A DNA stretch of 64,000 bases from an uncultured Clostridia bacterium (GTDB lineage: Bacteria; Bacillota; Clostridia; Christensenellales; CAG-138): positions 1 to 64,000 of the forward strand of contig CALVLD010000003.1 in the NCBI GenBank assembly GCA_944336475.1, given 5' to 3'. Position 1 is the stretch's first letter. Every line of letters begins with the position of its first letter. A program made the translations under genes and the position numbers. Under the pieces are notes generated by a model. It was not told the origin of the DNA. It saw nothing but the letters and a program-made list of their open reading frames with translations, and did not search any database. Positions 50,695-60,138 of the stretch are shown here, one piece after another.

Positions 50695-51282
50695 TCAGAA
50701 GCGCAAGGGATAGATCACCCCCCTCCAGTTATTGTTGTTTATAAAGTAGACCTCGTTGTCCGTCCAGACGCCGTTCTCCAGTATGAACGCCTTGCGGACG
50801 CATTCAAATGCGAAGCCTGCCTTTTTCAGCACACGCTTCGATGCCGGATTGTCGAGGTTTACATGTGCCTCCAGACGGTGCAGACTCAGTGTGTTGAAGC
50901 CTATGTTTATCATTGCCGCAACGGTCTCCGTGGCATAGCCCATGCCCCAGTAAGGGTTGTGGATGGTGTAGCCTATCCTTGCGTACTGAAAATTCTCCCT
51001 GTAATGTGGGGTTATGTCGCAGTAGCCCACGGATATTCCGTCCTGCTTGCGGAATACGTTCAGCATGTACGAGTAGTCCTCCTCCGCCTCACGCCTGCGG
51101 CGTTCGAGCAGCTTGGCATACCACTCCCGTGTCATAAATCCCGTGTCGAAGCAGCCCTCGTCAAAGCGGTTCTTTGAGGGGAGACAGTCTGCGTATCCGC
51201 TGACGAACACATTGTAGTCGTCCTCCGTCACGGGGCGTAGCACGAGCCTTTTCGTTTCCTCATATATGTCTGTGTCGGACAT
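50695..51282 (-). CDS. GNAT-family (RimJ/RimL-like) N-acetyltransferase
   Basis: A 195-residue protein with the RimJ/RimL pattern: TKRLVLRPVTEDD at the start, GYTIHNPYWGMGYATETVAA as the acetyl-CoA loop and LHRLEAHVNLDNPASKRVL near the end. It acetylates an unidentified amine, often an N-terminus or an antibiotic/metabolite. It stands alone, divergent from alkD. Confidence 0.9.
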   Translation of the reverse strand: MSDTDIYEETKRLVLRPVTEDDYNVFVSGYADCLPSKNRFDEGCFDTGFMTREWYAKLLERRRREAEEDYSYMLNVFRKQDGISVGYCDITPHYRENFQYARIGYTIHNPYWGMGYATETVAAMINIGFNTLSLHRLEAHVNLDNPASKRVLKKAGFAFECVRKAFILENGVWTDNEVYFINNNNWRGVIYPLRF

Positions 51283-51333
51283 GTCTCTTCCGCCTTTGTG
51301 TTTCTTAAGGCATTATAGCATGGCGTAGGCTGC

Positions 51334-51362
51334 TTGCACAATAGCGTATCATACGTTATAAT
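51334..51362 (+). promoter_or_regulatory. Promoter of alkD, placed for a leaderless transcript
   Basis: TTGCAC (51334-51339), 17 bases and a perfect TATAAT (51357-51362). The start codon lies only seven bases after the -10 box. Confidence 0.75.
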
Positions 51363-51368
51363 TCGGGT

Positions 51369-52052
51369 ATGGAGGATGCACTCGGATACATACGCTCAAG
51401 GCTGTTTGCCATGCAGGACGAGCAATACGGAGATTTTATATCCGGTCTGGTGCCCTCGGTGGAGCGTGGGCGGATAATCGGAGTCAGGACGCCTGCGCTC
51501 GTGCAATTTGCGAAGGAATTATACGGCACGGCAGAGGCAAAGGAGTTCATAGGGATACTGCCCCATGGATATTATGAGGAGCTTAACCTGCACGGGGCGT
51601 TGATATCCCGCATACCCGATTTCGATGAGGCATTGCGGCAGACGGAACGGCTCCTTCCATTTGTAGATAACTGGGCGACCTGCGACTCGGTATCTCCCAA
51701 GGTGTTTGCAAAGCGTGTCGACAGGCTTATGCCGCATGTTTTGGAGTGGGTAGTCTCCCCCATGCCCTATGTCTCACGCTACGGCATGGGTATGCTCATG
51801 CGATACCGTCTTGGCGATGGGTTCAACCCCCGCTATTTGGAGCTTGTTGCAAGCATCTCAAGTACGGAATACTATGTCAACATGATGCGGGCCTGGTTCT
51901 TTGCAACGGCGCTTGCCAAGCAGAAGGATGCGACTCTCCCCTATTTTGAGGGACATCTGCTTGACAAATGGACCCACATGAGGGCGATACGCAAGGCGTT
52001 GGAAAGCCGAAGAATATCCGACGAATTGAAGGCATACCTGCGTTCTTTATAA
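51369..52052 (+). CDS. AlkD-like DNA alkylation repair protein
   Basis: A 227-residue HEAT-repeat protein matching the AlkD family, with VIGVRTPALVQFAK-type (IIGVRTPALVQFAKELYG) and VDNWATCDSVSPKVF stretches; AlkD removes bulky or cationic alkylated bases without base flipping. No ribosome site precedes ATG 51369, and the -10 box ends at 51362, so translation probably starts at the very 5' end of the mRNA. A later in-frame ATG (51411) would remove conserved residues. Confidence 0.88.
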   Translation: MEDALGYIRSRLFAMQDEQYGDFISGLVPSVERGRIIGVRTPALVQFAKELYGTAEAKEFIGILPHGYYEELNLHGALISRIPDFDEALRQTERLLPFVDNWATCDSVSPKVFAKRVDRLMPHVLEWVVSPMPYVSRYGMGMLMRYRLGDGFNPRYLELVASISSTEYYVNMMRAWFFATALAKQKDATLPYFEGHLLDKWTHMRAIRKALESRRISDELKAYLRSL

Positions 52053-52108
52053 TATCGGCGGAAAACAAATATATTCATCTGCGTATGCACTGCGGCCAAA
52101 CTTTCTGA

Positions 52109-52137
52109 TTGACATATTTTGTGCGTATGGGTACAAT
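52109..52137 (+). promoter_or_regulatory. Promoter of the CoA-transferase/thiolase operon
   Basis: TTGACA (52109-52114), 17 bases and TACAAT (52132-52137), with the start codon 57 bases downstream. Confidence 0.8.
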
Positions 52138-52194
52138 GCCATTATTGGATCTATGTGCAATTTTTCATTGCCGAATTTACTTTTAGGAGGAAAT

Positions 52195-52863
52195 ATGAAC
52201 AAAGTCATTACCGCGTCGGAAGCTCTTTCCCATGTGAAGGACTACGACACACTGATGGTCGGAGGCTTTTTGCAGTGCGGCAGCCCCGAATACCTTCTCT
52301 CCCAGTTTGTGGGGCATCCCGCAAGGCATCTTACCCTTGTAAATAACGACATGGGCGATTACACATCCAGCCTTTCCAAGATACTCTGGGCAGGTCAGGT
52401 AGACGAGCTGATCTGCACATGGATAGTACGCAACGAGGCTGCGCAGGCCATGTACAAGGCTAATCCCGCCTGTTTGCACATCAACCCTCAGGGCACGCTT
52501 ACCGAGCGCATCCGTGCCGGCGGATTCGGCATTGCGGCATTTTACACCCCGACCGGCGTCGGCACCATAATCGAGGAGGGGAAGGAAACCCGTGTGTTCA
52601 ACGGGCGCAAGTACCTCATGGAGACCGCTCTGCGCGGCAACGTCGCCTTCATACACGCCGCCGTTGCGGATGAGTTCGGCAATGTGTTCATGAAGGGTTC
52701 CTCAAAGAACTACAATGCAGCCATGGCCACCGCCTGCGATTATGTTATCTGCGAGGCGGAGGAGATCGTTCCCGTTGGCGCAATCGACCCGGAGCTCGTC
52801 ACCGTTTCAGGCATATATGTTAATGCGGTGGTACAGATCCCCAAGAAGGATGATAAGGAGTAA
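52195..52863 (+). CDS. 3-oxoacid/acyl-CoA-transferase subunit A
   Basis: A 222-residue protein from ATG 52195 behind AGGAGG. MVGGFLQCGSPEYLLSQF, NNDMGDYTSSL and GNVFMKGSSKNYNAAMA match the alpha subunit of AtoD/ScoA-type CoA-transferases. With subunit B it swaps CoA between acyl-CoA and an acid such as acetate, acetoacetate or butyrate. The gene is five bases ahead of subunit B and followed by a thiolase. Confidence 0.93.
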   Translation: MNKVITASEALSHVKDYDTLMVGGFLQCGSPEYLLSQFVGHPARHLTLVNNDMGDYTSSLSKILWAGQVDELICTWIVRNEAAQAMYKANPACLHINPQGTLTERIRAGGFGIAAFYTPTGVGTIIEEGKETRVFNGRKYLMETALRGNVAFIHAAVADEFGNVFMKGSSKNYNAAMATACDYVICEAEEIVPVGAIDPELVTVSGIYVNAVVQIPKKDDKE

Positions 52864-52868
52864 ATCTT

Positions 52869-53525
52869 ATGGATAACAAGAATTTGATCGCAAGGCGCAT
52901 CGCAATGATGCTTCATGACGGCGAGGTCGTCAACCTCGGCATCGGTGTTCCCCAGCTCGTTGCCAACTGGCTGCCCGAGGGCGTCAACCTCGTCATCCAC
53001 GCCGAAAACGGCATTATTGGCGCAGGCGGCTATGCTCCCGAGGGACAGGGCACCGATGATATAGTCGATGCCGGCGGTATGCGTATCACCGTCAACCCCG
53101 GTGCGCAGTTCATAGTCAGCACCGACTCTTTCGGCGCCATCCGCGGCGGCCACATCGACATGACCATACTCGGCGCGTTCCAGGTCGATGAAAAGGGCAA
53201 CCTTGCCAACTGGTGCATTCCCGGTAAAAAGATGGGCGGCATCGGCGGCGCAATGGATCTTGTCACCGGCGCAAAGCAGGTCGTCATCGCAATGGAGCAC
53301 ACCCAGAAGGGTCAGCCCAAGATCGTCAAGGAGTGCACATATCCCCTTACCGGCGCTGAGGTCGTTGACATCATCGTCACCGAGATGGGCTTCATGCGTG
53401 TGACGGATGAGGGCATCGTGCTGGAGGAGATCAACCCCAACTACACCGTTGAGCAGGTTCAGGCGGCTACCGACGCAAAGCTCATCATCCCCGAGAACCT
53501 CAAGCTCATGGATATAGGCGAATAA
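52869..53525 (+). CDS. 3-oxoacid/acyl-CoA-transferase subunit B
   Basis: A 218-residue protein. [11 protein letters not shown] contains the expected catalytic glutamate (Glu46) that forms the CoA thioester. [16 protein letters not shown] and [19 protein letters not shown] are typical of AtoA/ScoB. It pairs with subunit A directly upstream. A 9-bp hairpin (53533-53558) separates it from the thiolase gene. Confidence 0.94.
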   Translation: MDNKNLIARRIAMMLHDGEVVNLGIGVPQLVANWLPEGVNLVIHAENGIIGAGGYAPEGQGTDDIVDAGGMRITVNPGAQFIVSTDSFGAIRGGHIDMTILGAFQVDEKGNLANWCIPGKKMGGIGGAMDLVTGAKQVVIAMEHTQKGQPKIVKECTYPLTGAEVVDIIVTEMGFMRVTDEGIVLEEINPNYTVEQVQAATDAKLIIPENLKLMDIGE

Positions 53526-53532
53526 GCTTTTC

Positions 53533-53558
53533 AGGGCAGGGCGAGGGTTCCCTGCCCT
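53533..53558 (+). other. Intercistronic hairpin between CoA-transferase and thiolase genes
   Basis: AGGGCAGGG and CCCTGCCCT form a perfect 9-bp stem with an 8-base loop. No T tract follows on the plus strand, so it may tune relative expression rather than terminate fully. Confidence 0.6.
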
Positions 53559-53601
53559 TCAAAAAACCTTGTATAATCTATCATATAGGAGGAATGGAAT
53601 T

Positions 53602-54786
53602 ATGAAGGAAATTGTAATTGCCAGTGCTGTCCGTACCGCCGTCGGCGCATTTGGCGGTTCTCTTAAGGACGTCCCCGTCACCACCCTTGGCTCCATAGTC
53701 ATCAAGGAGGCCGTCCGCCGCGCAGGCATAGCTCCCACCGATGTTGATGAGGTCATTATGGGCTGTGTTCTCCAGGGCGGTCAGGGCCAGTCAGTTGCCC
53801 GCCAGGCGGCGGTCAATGCCGGTATCCCCGTTGAGATCCCTGCGCTGACCATCAACAACGTCTGCGGAAGCGGCCTCAAGGCGGTCAACCTTGCCGCCGC
53901 AATGATAGATGCAGGAGATGCCGACGTCATGGTCGTCGGCGGCATGGAGAACATGAGCGCCACCGGCTACTGTATACCTCAGGCTCGCTACGGCTACCGC
54001 ATGAGCATGCCGAACGCAGATCTCGTTGATATGATGGTCAAGGACGGCCTTTGGGAGGCGTTCAATGATTATCACATGGGCATCACTGCGGAGAACGTTG
54101 CCGAGCAGTACGGCATCACCCGTCAGATGCAGGATGAGTTTGCCCTTCGCTCTCAAAGGAATGCCGCCGCCGCCCAGGAGGCCGGCAAGTTCGATGAGGA
54201 GATAGTGCCCGTTCCCGTCAAGATAAAGAAGGAGACAGTAGAGTTCAAGAAGGATGAACACAATCGTCCCTCCACCACGATAGAGGCGCTGGCAAAGCTG
54301 CGTCCATCCTTCAAGAAGGACGGTACCGTCACGGCAGGCAATGCCTCCGGCATAAACGACGGTGCGGCTGCGGTCGTCATAATGAGCGCAGACAGGGCCA
54401 AAGAACTTGGCGTTAAGCCCATGGCACGCTTCATAGTCGGCGCAAGCGCAGGCGTTGAGCCCTCCGTGATGGGCATAGGCCCCGTTGCCGCTACCCGTAA
54501 GGCGCTTGCAAAGAGCGGCCTTGAGCTCTCCCAGATCGACCGTATAGAGGCAAACGAGGCGTTTGCCGCACAGTCCATTGCGGTCGCTCAGGAGCTGGGC
54601 TTCGATATGGACAGGGTGAATGTCAACGGCGGCGCCATAGCCCTTGGTCACCCAATTGGCGCAAGCGGCTGCCGCATACTGGTGACGCTGCTGTACGAGC
54701 TGAAGCACAGCGGCAAAAAGCTCGGCCTCGCCACGCTCTGTGTAGGCGGCGGCATGGGCGTTGCCACCATAGTCGAGGCTCTGTAA
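53602..54786 (+). CDS. Acetyl-CoA acetyltransferase (thiolase)
   Basis: A 394-residue thiolase from ATG 53602 behind AGGAGG. The acyl-binding cysteine is in [11 protein letters not shown] (Cys88); [14 protein letters not shown] carries the catalytic His and [11 protein letters not shown] the second Cys. It condenses two acetyl-CoA into acetoacetyl-CoA or runs in reverse. With the CoA-transferase it fits acetoacetate or butyrate-type acyl-CoA metabolism. Confidence 0.96.
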   Translation: MKEIVIASAVRTAVGAFGGSLKDVPVTTLGSIVIKEAVRRAGIAPTDVDEVIMGCVLQGGQGQSVARQAAVNAGIPVEIPALTINNVCGSGLKAVNLAAAMIDAGDADVMVVGGMENMSATGYCIPQARYGYRMSMPNADLVDMMVKDGLWEAFNDYHMGITAENVAEQYGITRQMQDEFALRSQRNAAAAQEAGKFDEEIVPVPVKIKKETVEFKKDEHNRPSTTIEALAKLRPSFKKDGTVTAGNASGINDGAAAVVIMSADRAKELGVKPMARFIVGASAGVEPSVMGIGPVAATRKALAKSGLELSQIDRIEANEAFAAQSIAVAQELGFDMDRVNVNGGAIALGHPIGASGCRILVTLLYELKHSGKKLGLATLCVGGGMGVATIVEAL

Positions 54787-54804
54787 AACCATACCGTTCA
54801 TCAC

Positions 54805-54840
54805 ATCGGGTGGGCAGTCGGTTTGCCCGCCCGATATTTT
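54805..54840 (+). terminator. Terminator after the thiolase gene
   Basis: ATCGGGTGGGCA pairs with TGCCCGCCCGAT (one G-U pair, 7-base loop), followed by ATTTT. It ends the CoA-transferase/thiolase operon. Confidence 0.8.
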
Positions 54841-54845
54841 ACCCA

Positions 54846-55568
54846 ATGGATACCGTTCGTTTTGAAGCCGCAGTCGTCCGTGCCCATCTCCGCAAAAAGG
54901 AGGGCATAGGCATGCTTGGAGAAAAGCTCCTGCACTCGGCGCTGAAATACTACATTGATCCCGACGAGACCCACCACGAAATAGGCATAGGCGGATACTT
55001 TGCCGACATTCTGAATGAGGACGGCATATTTGAGATACAGACGGGCTCCATGCATCCGCTTGCGGCAAAGCTGAGGGCATATCCCGACGAGTATCAGGTG
55101 ACGGTCGTATGTCCCCTGATAGTAGAGAAACGTGTGTTTTGGATAGATCCCGTGTCGGGGGAGATATCAGGAGGGCGAAAAAGCCCTCGCCATGGGCAGA
55201 TATGCGATGTGTTCGGGGAGCTCATCCACATTCGCAACAGCATGCGCCGCGCGCAGCTTCGTATCATCGGGCTTAAGGGGGATGAATACCGCCTGCTCAC
55301 GGGGAGGAGTCCTGACCTCAAGCGTTGGGGTGCTGTGCGGTTTGAGCGTGTGCCCACTGAGCTTCTGTGGGAGAGGGAGCTTTGTACCGCAGAGGACTAC
55401 ATCGCACTGCTGCCGGATATAGCGGAGCCGTTTACTGTACGCACGCTTGCAAACGGACTGAAAATCGGGTATAATATCGCAGGTGCGATGGCGCGCACGC
55501 TGTTTGACATGGGTGTGCTCCAAAGGGTGGGCAAGGAGAAAAACGCCTACCTGTACGCTAAGAAATGA
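54846..55568 (+). CDS. Uncharacterised protein, possible PD-(D/E)XK-like fold
   Basis: A 240-residue protein from ATG 54846; the ribosome site is weak and the start close to the terminator stem, so a later start is possible. GEKLLHSALKYYI, GGYFADILNEDGIFEIQTGS resembles the core of PD-(D/E)XK nucleases (Glu26, Asp54, Glu63, Gln65), with Gln where Lys is usual. The C-terminal part (about 165-240) looks like a winged helix. I do not recognise a named family; the nuclease reading is an inference. Confidence 0.65.
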   Translation: MDTVRFEAAVVRAHLRKKEGIGMLGEKLLHSALKYYIDPDETHHEIGIGGYFADILNEDGIFEIQTGSMHPLAAKLRAYPDEYQVTVVCPLIVEKRVFWIDPVSGEISGGRKSPRHGQICDVFGELIHIRNSMRRAQLRIIGLKGDEYRLLTGRSPDLKRWGAVRFERVPTELLWERELCTAEDYIALLPDIAEPFTVRTLANGLKIGYNIAGAMARTLFDMGVLQRVGKEKNAYLYAKK

Positions 55569-55679
55569 GGGCAGTGGCTTGAGGAACTGAGTGATCGTTT
55601 GAACTGATGTTGCAGGCATTTCCGTGCATTAGTCACGGTGTGTTTTGATATCGCCAAACCGTCATGAAAGGACTTTGCC

Positions 55680-57212
55680 ATGCTTCAAGTAAAAGATCTA
55701 ACCATTTCCATGATAAAAAACGGCCGCAAGCTCATCAGCGGTCTGTCGTTCACGCTCAACAGGGGTAACAGAACCGTCATAATAGGCGAGGAGGGCAACG
55801 GCAAGAGCACGCTGCTCAAGCTGATATTTGACCCAACGCTCGTGGAGGGCTATGCCGAGTACTCAGGCCAGATACTGTGTGGCAATCACAGGCTTGGACT
55901 TCTCCTACAGGAGATACCCCCGGAACTGCGAAAGCTGTCCGTATATGAGTATCTTGCCGACTGCATTGGGGATCACAGAACGGCTGCCGCATTCTGCACA
56001 AGGCTCGGTTTGCAAACGGAGCTCCCGTGGAGCGACCGAACGGTCTCGACCCTCTCCGGCGGCGAGAGGGTCAAGCTGCAGCTGCTCCGCATACTGCTCA
56101 CCGAGCCCGATGTTCTTCTGCTCGATGAGCCCACGAACGATATCGACTTAGAAACGCTCGAATGGCTTGAGGGCTTTATAAATGGGTTTGATGGTGCGGT
56201 GCTGTTCGTATCCCACGATGAGACGCTGATTGAAAACACCGCCGACTCGGTGATACATCTTGAGCACATACACCACAAGAAGGTCTGCCGCCATACGGTC
56301 GCCAATGTTCCATATCAAGAGTACATCGATGCTCGGGAGAGGGGTATGGCGCATCAGGCGCAGGTCGCACGCAATGAGCTTGACGAGCAGAGGAAGAAGG
56401 AGGAGCGTTGGCGTGAGATATACGAAAAGGTGGAAGCTGCGCAAAGAAACATATCCCGAGGCGATCCAAGCGGCGGCCGCCTTCTGAAGAAAAAGATGCA
56501 TTCCGTAAAGAGCATGGAGCGGCGGCTCGAAAGGGAGCGTGCGGAGCTGACCGAAGCTCCTGTGACGGAGCTGACAATGTTCTGCACACTACCGGAGGTG
56601 AAGCTGCCGCCACGCAAGGAGATATTGAGGCTGCGCCTCCCCTGTCTCTGCGTTGGAAGCAGGGTGTTGGCAAGGGATATCGAACTTGACGTCAACGCCT
56701 CGGAGCATATCGCACTGATAGGCAGAAACGGCGCAGGCAAGACGACTCTGTTACGGCTCATATCGGACATACTGCTGCAGAGGACGGATATTCGCTGCTT
56801 CTACATGCCTCAGACATATGACGAGCTGCTGCCAATGGACGGCACGCCTGTGGATTTTCTGGCACCGTCAGGCAGAAAGGAGAATGTTACAGCAGCGCAG
56901 ACATATCTTGGCAGCGTGCGCTACACTGCGGATGAGATGCTCTCCCCCATTGGCTCGCTGTCGGGCGGGCAGAGGGCAAAGCTGCTGTTCGTCAAAATGG
57001 CCATGGATGGGTTTGATGTACTGGTGCTTGATGAACCAACACGCAACTTCAGCCCCCTCTCGACACCCGTTATCCGCCGAATGCTCGCCTCCTTTGGGGG
57101 CTGCATAATAAGCGTGACGCATGACCGCAAGTATCTCTCGGAGGTCTGCACCCGTGTGTATGAGCTGACCGAAAGCGGACTTTGCGATACCTCCCGATAT
57201 GGCGTGCGATAA
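55680..57212 (+). CDS. ABC-F family ATPase
   Basis: A 510-residue protein with two ATP-binding cassettes: GEEGNGKSTLL, LSGGERVKLQLLRI and LLLDEPTNDID in the first; [26 protein letters not shown] and LVLDEPTRNF in the second. A charged coiled-coil linker (about 215-300) separates them. No membrane segment. ABC-F proteins act on ribosomes; this one belongs to the chromosomal subgroup without known resistance, and is not close to the Msr-like protein at 18863-20332. Confidence 0.9.
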   Translation: MLQVKDLTISMIKNGRKLISGLSFTLNRGNRTVIIGEEGNGKSTLLKLIFDPTLVEGYAEYSGQILCGNHRLGLLLQEIPPELRKLSVYEYLADCIGDHRTAAAFCTRLGLQTELPWSDRTVSTLSGGERVKLQLLRILLTEPDVLLLDEPTNDIDLETLEWLEGFINGFDGAVLFVSHDETLIENTADSVIHLEHIHHKKVCRHTVANVPYQEYIDARERGMAHQAQVARNELDEQRKKEERWREIYEKVEAAQRNISRGDPSGGRLLKKKMHSVKSMERRLERERAELTEAPVTELTMFCTLPEVKLPPRKEILRLRLPCLCVGSRVLARDIELDVNASEHIALIGRNGAGKTTLLRLISDILLQRTDIRCFYMPQTYDELLPMDGTPVDFLAPSGRKENVTAAQTYLGSVRYTADEMLSPIGSLSGGQRAKLLFVKMAMDGFDVLVLDEPTRNFSPLSTPVIRRMLASFGGCIISVTHDRKYLSEVCTRVYELTESGLCDTSRYGVR

Positions 57213-57233
57213 ATGATATATTGCTGCCGAAGA

Positions 57234-57262
57234 TTGAAGGCGAGAGCATGTTCTGCTATAAT
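57234..57262 (+). promoter_or_regulatory. prs promoter
   Basis: TTGAAG (57234-57239), 17 bases and TATAAT (57257-57262), about 105 bases ahead of the prs start codon. Confidence 0.7.
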
Positions 57263-57366
57263 TACGTTACCGGGTGGAGGCGGCGTGTTTTGCCGTCGTG
57301 CCCATGGGGGGACAATTTAACACAACGGCTTTCCGATACTCTAATTACGAAGGGATGGTTCTGTTA

Positions 57367-58392
57367 ATGAGCGAAGGCAGCGGTATTATCAAGATTTTTG
57401 CCGGCAGCGGCAGTGAGAAATTTGCAGACCGCATGTGTGCCTATCTCGGCACGACGCGCGGCGCTTCCACGACTATCAAGTTCTCTGAGGGGAATATCTA
57501 CGTCCGTGCGGACGAGTCCATCCGCAATAAGGATGTTTACATCGTTCAGACCATAGGGCGCAACCCCAATGATGAGTTTATGGAGCTTCTGTTCTGGGTG
57601 GATGCCTTTCGCCGCGCAAGCGCAAATTCCATCACGGCGATAATCCCCTACTTTGGCTATGCCAAGGCGGACAAGAAGGACGAGCCCCGTGTGTCCATCC
57701 GTGCCCGTGTGTGCGCGGACTGCATCGAGGAGGTCGGAGTTGACCGTGTTGTCACGATGGATCTCCATGCTGCACAGGTGCAGGGCTTTTTTAAAAAGCC
57801 GGTGGATCACCTCTACGCCCGTCCCCTGCTCTGCGCATACGCAAGGCGTGCAGGGCTGTTGGATGACAACATCGTGGTCGTCTCACCGGACGCAGGCTTT
57901 GCCAAGCGTGCCCGTCTGTTCGCGGATGATCTGGGCTGCAATGTAGCAATAGGCGACAAGGTTCGCACCTCTCATGACGAAAATGCCAAGGTGCTTGAGA
58001 TAATCGGTGAGGTAAAGGGCAAGAGCTGCATAGTGGTGGATGACTTCACCAACAGCGCAGGCACCATAACCGATGTTGCCCACGGGCTTGCCGACAAGGG
58101 CGCAAAGCATATATATGCCTTCCTCTCCCATGCCATGCTCGACTCCAGGGGCGTTAAGCGCATCGAGGACAGCCCCATAGAGCAGCTCATAGTGACCGAC
58201 ACGGTAGACTGTCCCGATATCGCCAAATGCTCCACCAAGATCCGTGTTATTTCCGCAGCTCCGCTGTTTGCGCTTGCGGTCAAGACGATACACGACCGTC
58301 TGCCCATGGCACACATGTTTACCCATCTGCCGAAGCGCATGCTCGATATGAGCTTTGCGCAGCAGCTTTCGTTCGATTCGCTGAAGCACTGA
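57367..58392 (+). CDS. prs: Ribose-phosphate pyrophosphokinase
   Basis: A 341-residue protein from ATG 57367, after AAGGGA. It has the conserved ATP and ribose-5-phosphate region (PYFGYAKADKKDEPRVSI, VVTMDLHAAQVQGFF) and a PRPP-loop variant (IVVDDFTNSAGTI in place of VDDMIDTGGT). It makes PRPP for nucleotide and amino-acid synthesis. The altered loop places it in a divergent branch of the family. A terminator follows at 58419. Confidence 0.9.
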   Translation: MSEGSGIIKIFAGSGSEKFADRMCAYLGTTRGASTTIKFSEGNIYVRADESIRNKDVYIVQTIGRNPNDEFMELLFWVDAFRRASANSITAIIPYFGYAKADKKDEPRVSIRARVCADCIEEVGVDRVVTMDLHAAQVQGFFKKPVDHLYARPLLCAYARRAGLLDDNIVVVSPDAGFAKRARLFADDLGCNVAIGDKVRTSHDENAKVLEIIGEVKGKSCIVVDDFTNSAGTITDVAHGLADKGAKHIYAFLSHAMLDSRGVKRIEDSPIEQLIVTDTVDCPDIAKCSTKIRVISAAPLFALAVKTIHDRLPMAHMFTHLPKRMLDMSFAQQLSFDSLKH

Positions 58393-58418
58393 TAAATATA
58401 TCAGTCTGCCATATGACG

Positions 58419-58443
58419 AAAAAGCGGTGGATGCCGCTTTTTC
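58419..58443 (+). terminator. prs terminator
   Basis: AAAAAGCGG and CCGCTTTTT form a perfect 9-bp stem with a 6-base loop, the T tract being part of the 3' arm. Confidence 0.85.
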
Positions 58444-58461
58444 CGCCTCCAGGAGAGCTTT

Positions 58462-59757
58462 ATGGATCTGTTCACCAACACCGCACGTCAAAGCGCGCCG
58501 CTTGCGGATCGTATGCGGCCCCGCACGCTGGATGAGTTTGTCGGCCAGGAGCATATAGTCGGCCGCGGCAGGCTGCTTCGCCGTGCCATTGAGACCGATA
58601 CGCTCCAGTCAAGCATATTCTGGGGGCCTCCCGGCTGCGGCAAGACCACACTCGCATCCATAATCGCCAACACCACGGGCAGTGCATTTGTAAAGCTCAA
58701 TGCCGTGACGAGCGGCGTAAAGGAGCTCAGAGACGTACTTGCGGAAGCGGAGAGCTGCCTGCGCATGTACGGCAAGAGCACATATCTGCTGCTTGACGAG
58801 TGCCATCGTTGGAGCAAAACTCAGTCGGACGCCCTCCTGCCCGCCCTTGAAAACGGCACGGTGCGGTTCATAGGCTCCACGACCGAAAATCCCATGATAG
58901 CCATGACGGGGGCTATAGTCAGCCGGTGCAGGCTGTTTCAGTTCTATCCGCTCTCCGTCGAAGATGTTAAAAGCTGCGTGCTTGCCGCACTTAAGGATAG
59001 GGATCGGGGCCTCGGCAATTACGATACCGCAGTTGATGAGGATGCCCTTCTGCACATATGTCATGTCGCAAACGGAGATGTCCGAACGGCTCTCAACGCC
59101 ATAGAGCTTGCCGTGCGCACCACCGAGCCGGAGGGCGGAATCATACGCATCACCTCCGGGATAGCTGCGGAATCCATACAGAAAAAGGTGTCACGGCTTG
59201 ACGATCAGCAGCTCTATGATATGCTCTCCGCATTCTGCAAATCTCTCCGGGGCGGCGACAGCTCCGCTGCGCTTGCATGGTTCGGCAGGCTCATATACGC
59301 CGGGCTTGACCCACGGATAATATGCCGCCGCATAATCGCACACGCCTCCGAGGACATTGGGCTTGCAAACCCTACGGCGATGCAGCAGGCGGTCGCTGCG
59401 GCACAGGCGTTGGAGCTTATCGGCATGCCGGAGGCAAGGCTTTCCATAGCCCAAGCCATAATATTCCTGTGCGAAAGCCCCAAGTCCAACTCGGTGGTGA
59501 TGGCGGTGGATGAGGCGTTTGCCGATGCCGAAAGCACGCTGGACGAGCCCGTGCCCATACATCTGAGGGACACATCCTTCCACGGTGCGAAAAAGCTCGG
59601 GCATGGCATGGGCTACAAGTATCCGCATGACTATCCCAACCATGAGGTGGCGCAGGAGTATATGCCCCCCTCCGTGAAGGGGAAGATCTATTATCGCCCG
59701 GGCGAGCTCGGCACAGAGGCCAGAATAAAAGCTCGTCACGACAGCAGAAACACCTGA
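58462..59757 (+). CDS. rarA: Replication-associated recombination protein RarA/MgsA
   Basis: A 431-residue AAA+ ATPase with Walker A GPPGCGKTTLA (about 55-65), Walker B LLLDECHRW and the sensor GSTTENPMIA. The C-terminal MgsA domain has LRDTSFHGAKKLGHGMGYKY-type residues (RDTSFHGAKKLGHGMGYKY). It acts at stalled replication forks. The usual DEIHRF is DECHRW here. Start ATG 58462 behind AGGAGAG. Confidence 0.95.
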   Translation: MDLFTNTARQSAPLADRMRPRTLDEFVGQEHIVGRGRLLRRAIETDTLQSSIFWGPPGCGKTTLASIIANTTGSAFVKLNAVTSGVKELRDVLAEAESCLRMYGKSTYLLLDECHRWSKTQSDALLPALENGTVRFIGSTTENPMIAMTGAIVSRCRLFQFYPLSVEDVKSCVLAALKDRDRGLGNYDTAVDEDALLHICHVANGDVRTALNAIELAVRTTEPEGGIIRITSGIAAESIQKKVSRLDDQQLYDMLSAFCKSLRGGDSSAALAWFGRLIYAGLDPRIICRRIIAHASEDIGLANPTAMQQAVAAAQALELIGMPEARLSIAQAIIFLCESPKSNSVVMAVDEAFADAESTLDEPVPIHLRDTSFHGAKKLGHGMGYKYPHDYPNHEVAQEYMPPSVKGKIYYRPGELGTEARIKARHDSRNT

Positions 59758-59778
59758 TTGAAATTGTTCAATAAGCGG

Positions 59779-59807
59779 TTGACATTTCTCATCGTCTGCC
59801 TTATAAT
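59779..59807 (+). promoter_or_regulatory. Consensus promoter of the T-box/pheST unit
   Basis: TTGACA (59779-59784), exactly 17 bases and TATAAT (59802-59807). Confidence 0.88.
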
Positions 59808-59814
59808 ACCCCTG

Positions 59815-60064
59815 TTCAAAGGCCGTGAAGGGGCAAAAGGGTTTTATCCTGCTTCAAGAGAGGCGTGACGGTGCAGCATGGCTGCACAGGCTGGGAGCAT
59901 GTCGCAGGAGCGCCCGCAAAAGTTCTCCCTGGAGCTGCGGCGGTGAAGCGGATATGTATCCGTGCGTAGTCGCCGTCGGGTTTGCCCGTTACAGCAAAAA
60001 CGTCATCTGAGGCGGCTCATGTGATGTAAGGTGCGTTTGCACGAATGTGGGTGGTACCACGGGG
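59815..60064 (+). ncRNA. T-box leader of pheST
   Basis: The leader between promoter and pheS contains the T-box sequence AATGTGGGTGGTACCACGGG (60044-60063), and the stem I hallmarks AGAGAGGCGTGACGG and GGCTGCACAGG upstream. A T-box senses uncharged tRNA; by position it should read tRNA-Phe, and TTC at 59923-59925 is a candidate specifier codon. No clear downstream terminator hairpin with T tract was found, so the output could be translational. The 3' end is set at the T-box. Confidence 0.85.
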
Positions 60065-60138
60065 GTTTTTCTTCCGTCCCATGATTCCATGTTTGGAGCA
60101 GGCGTTTTATTTTTTATCTATCCGAAAGGAGTTTTTTA

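Noticed and set aside
59823-60064. A protein-coding gene in the pheS leader
   Set aside because: A 61-codon frame exists at 59825-60010, but the region shows T-box RNA features and the frame has no protein character.
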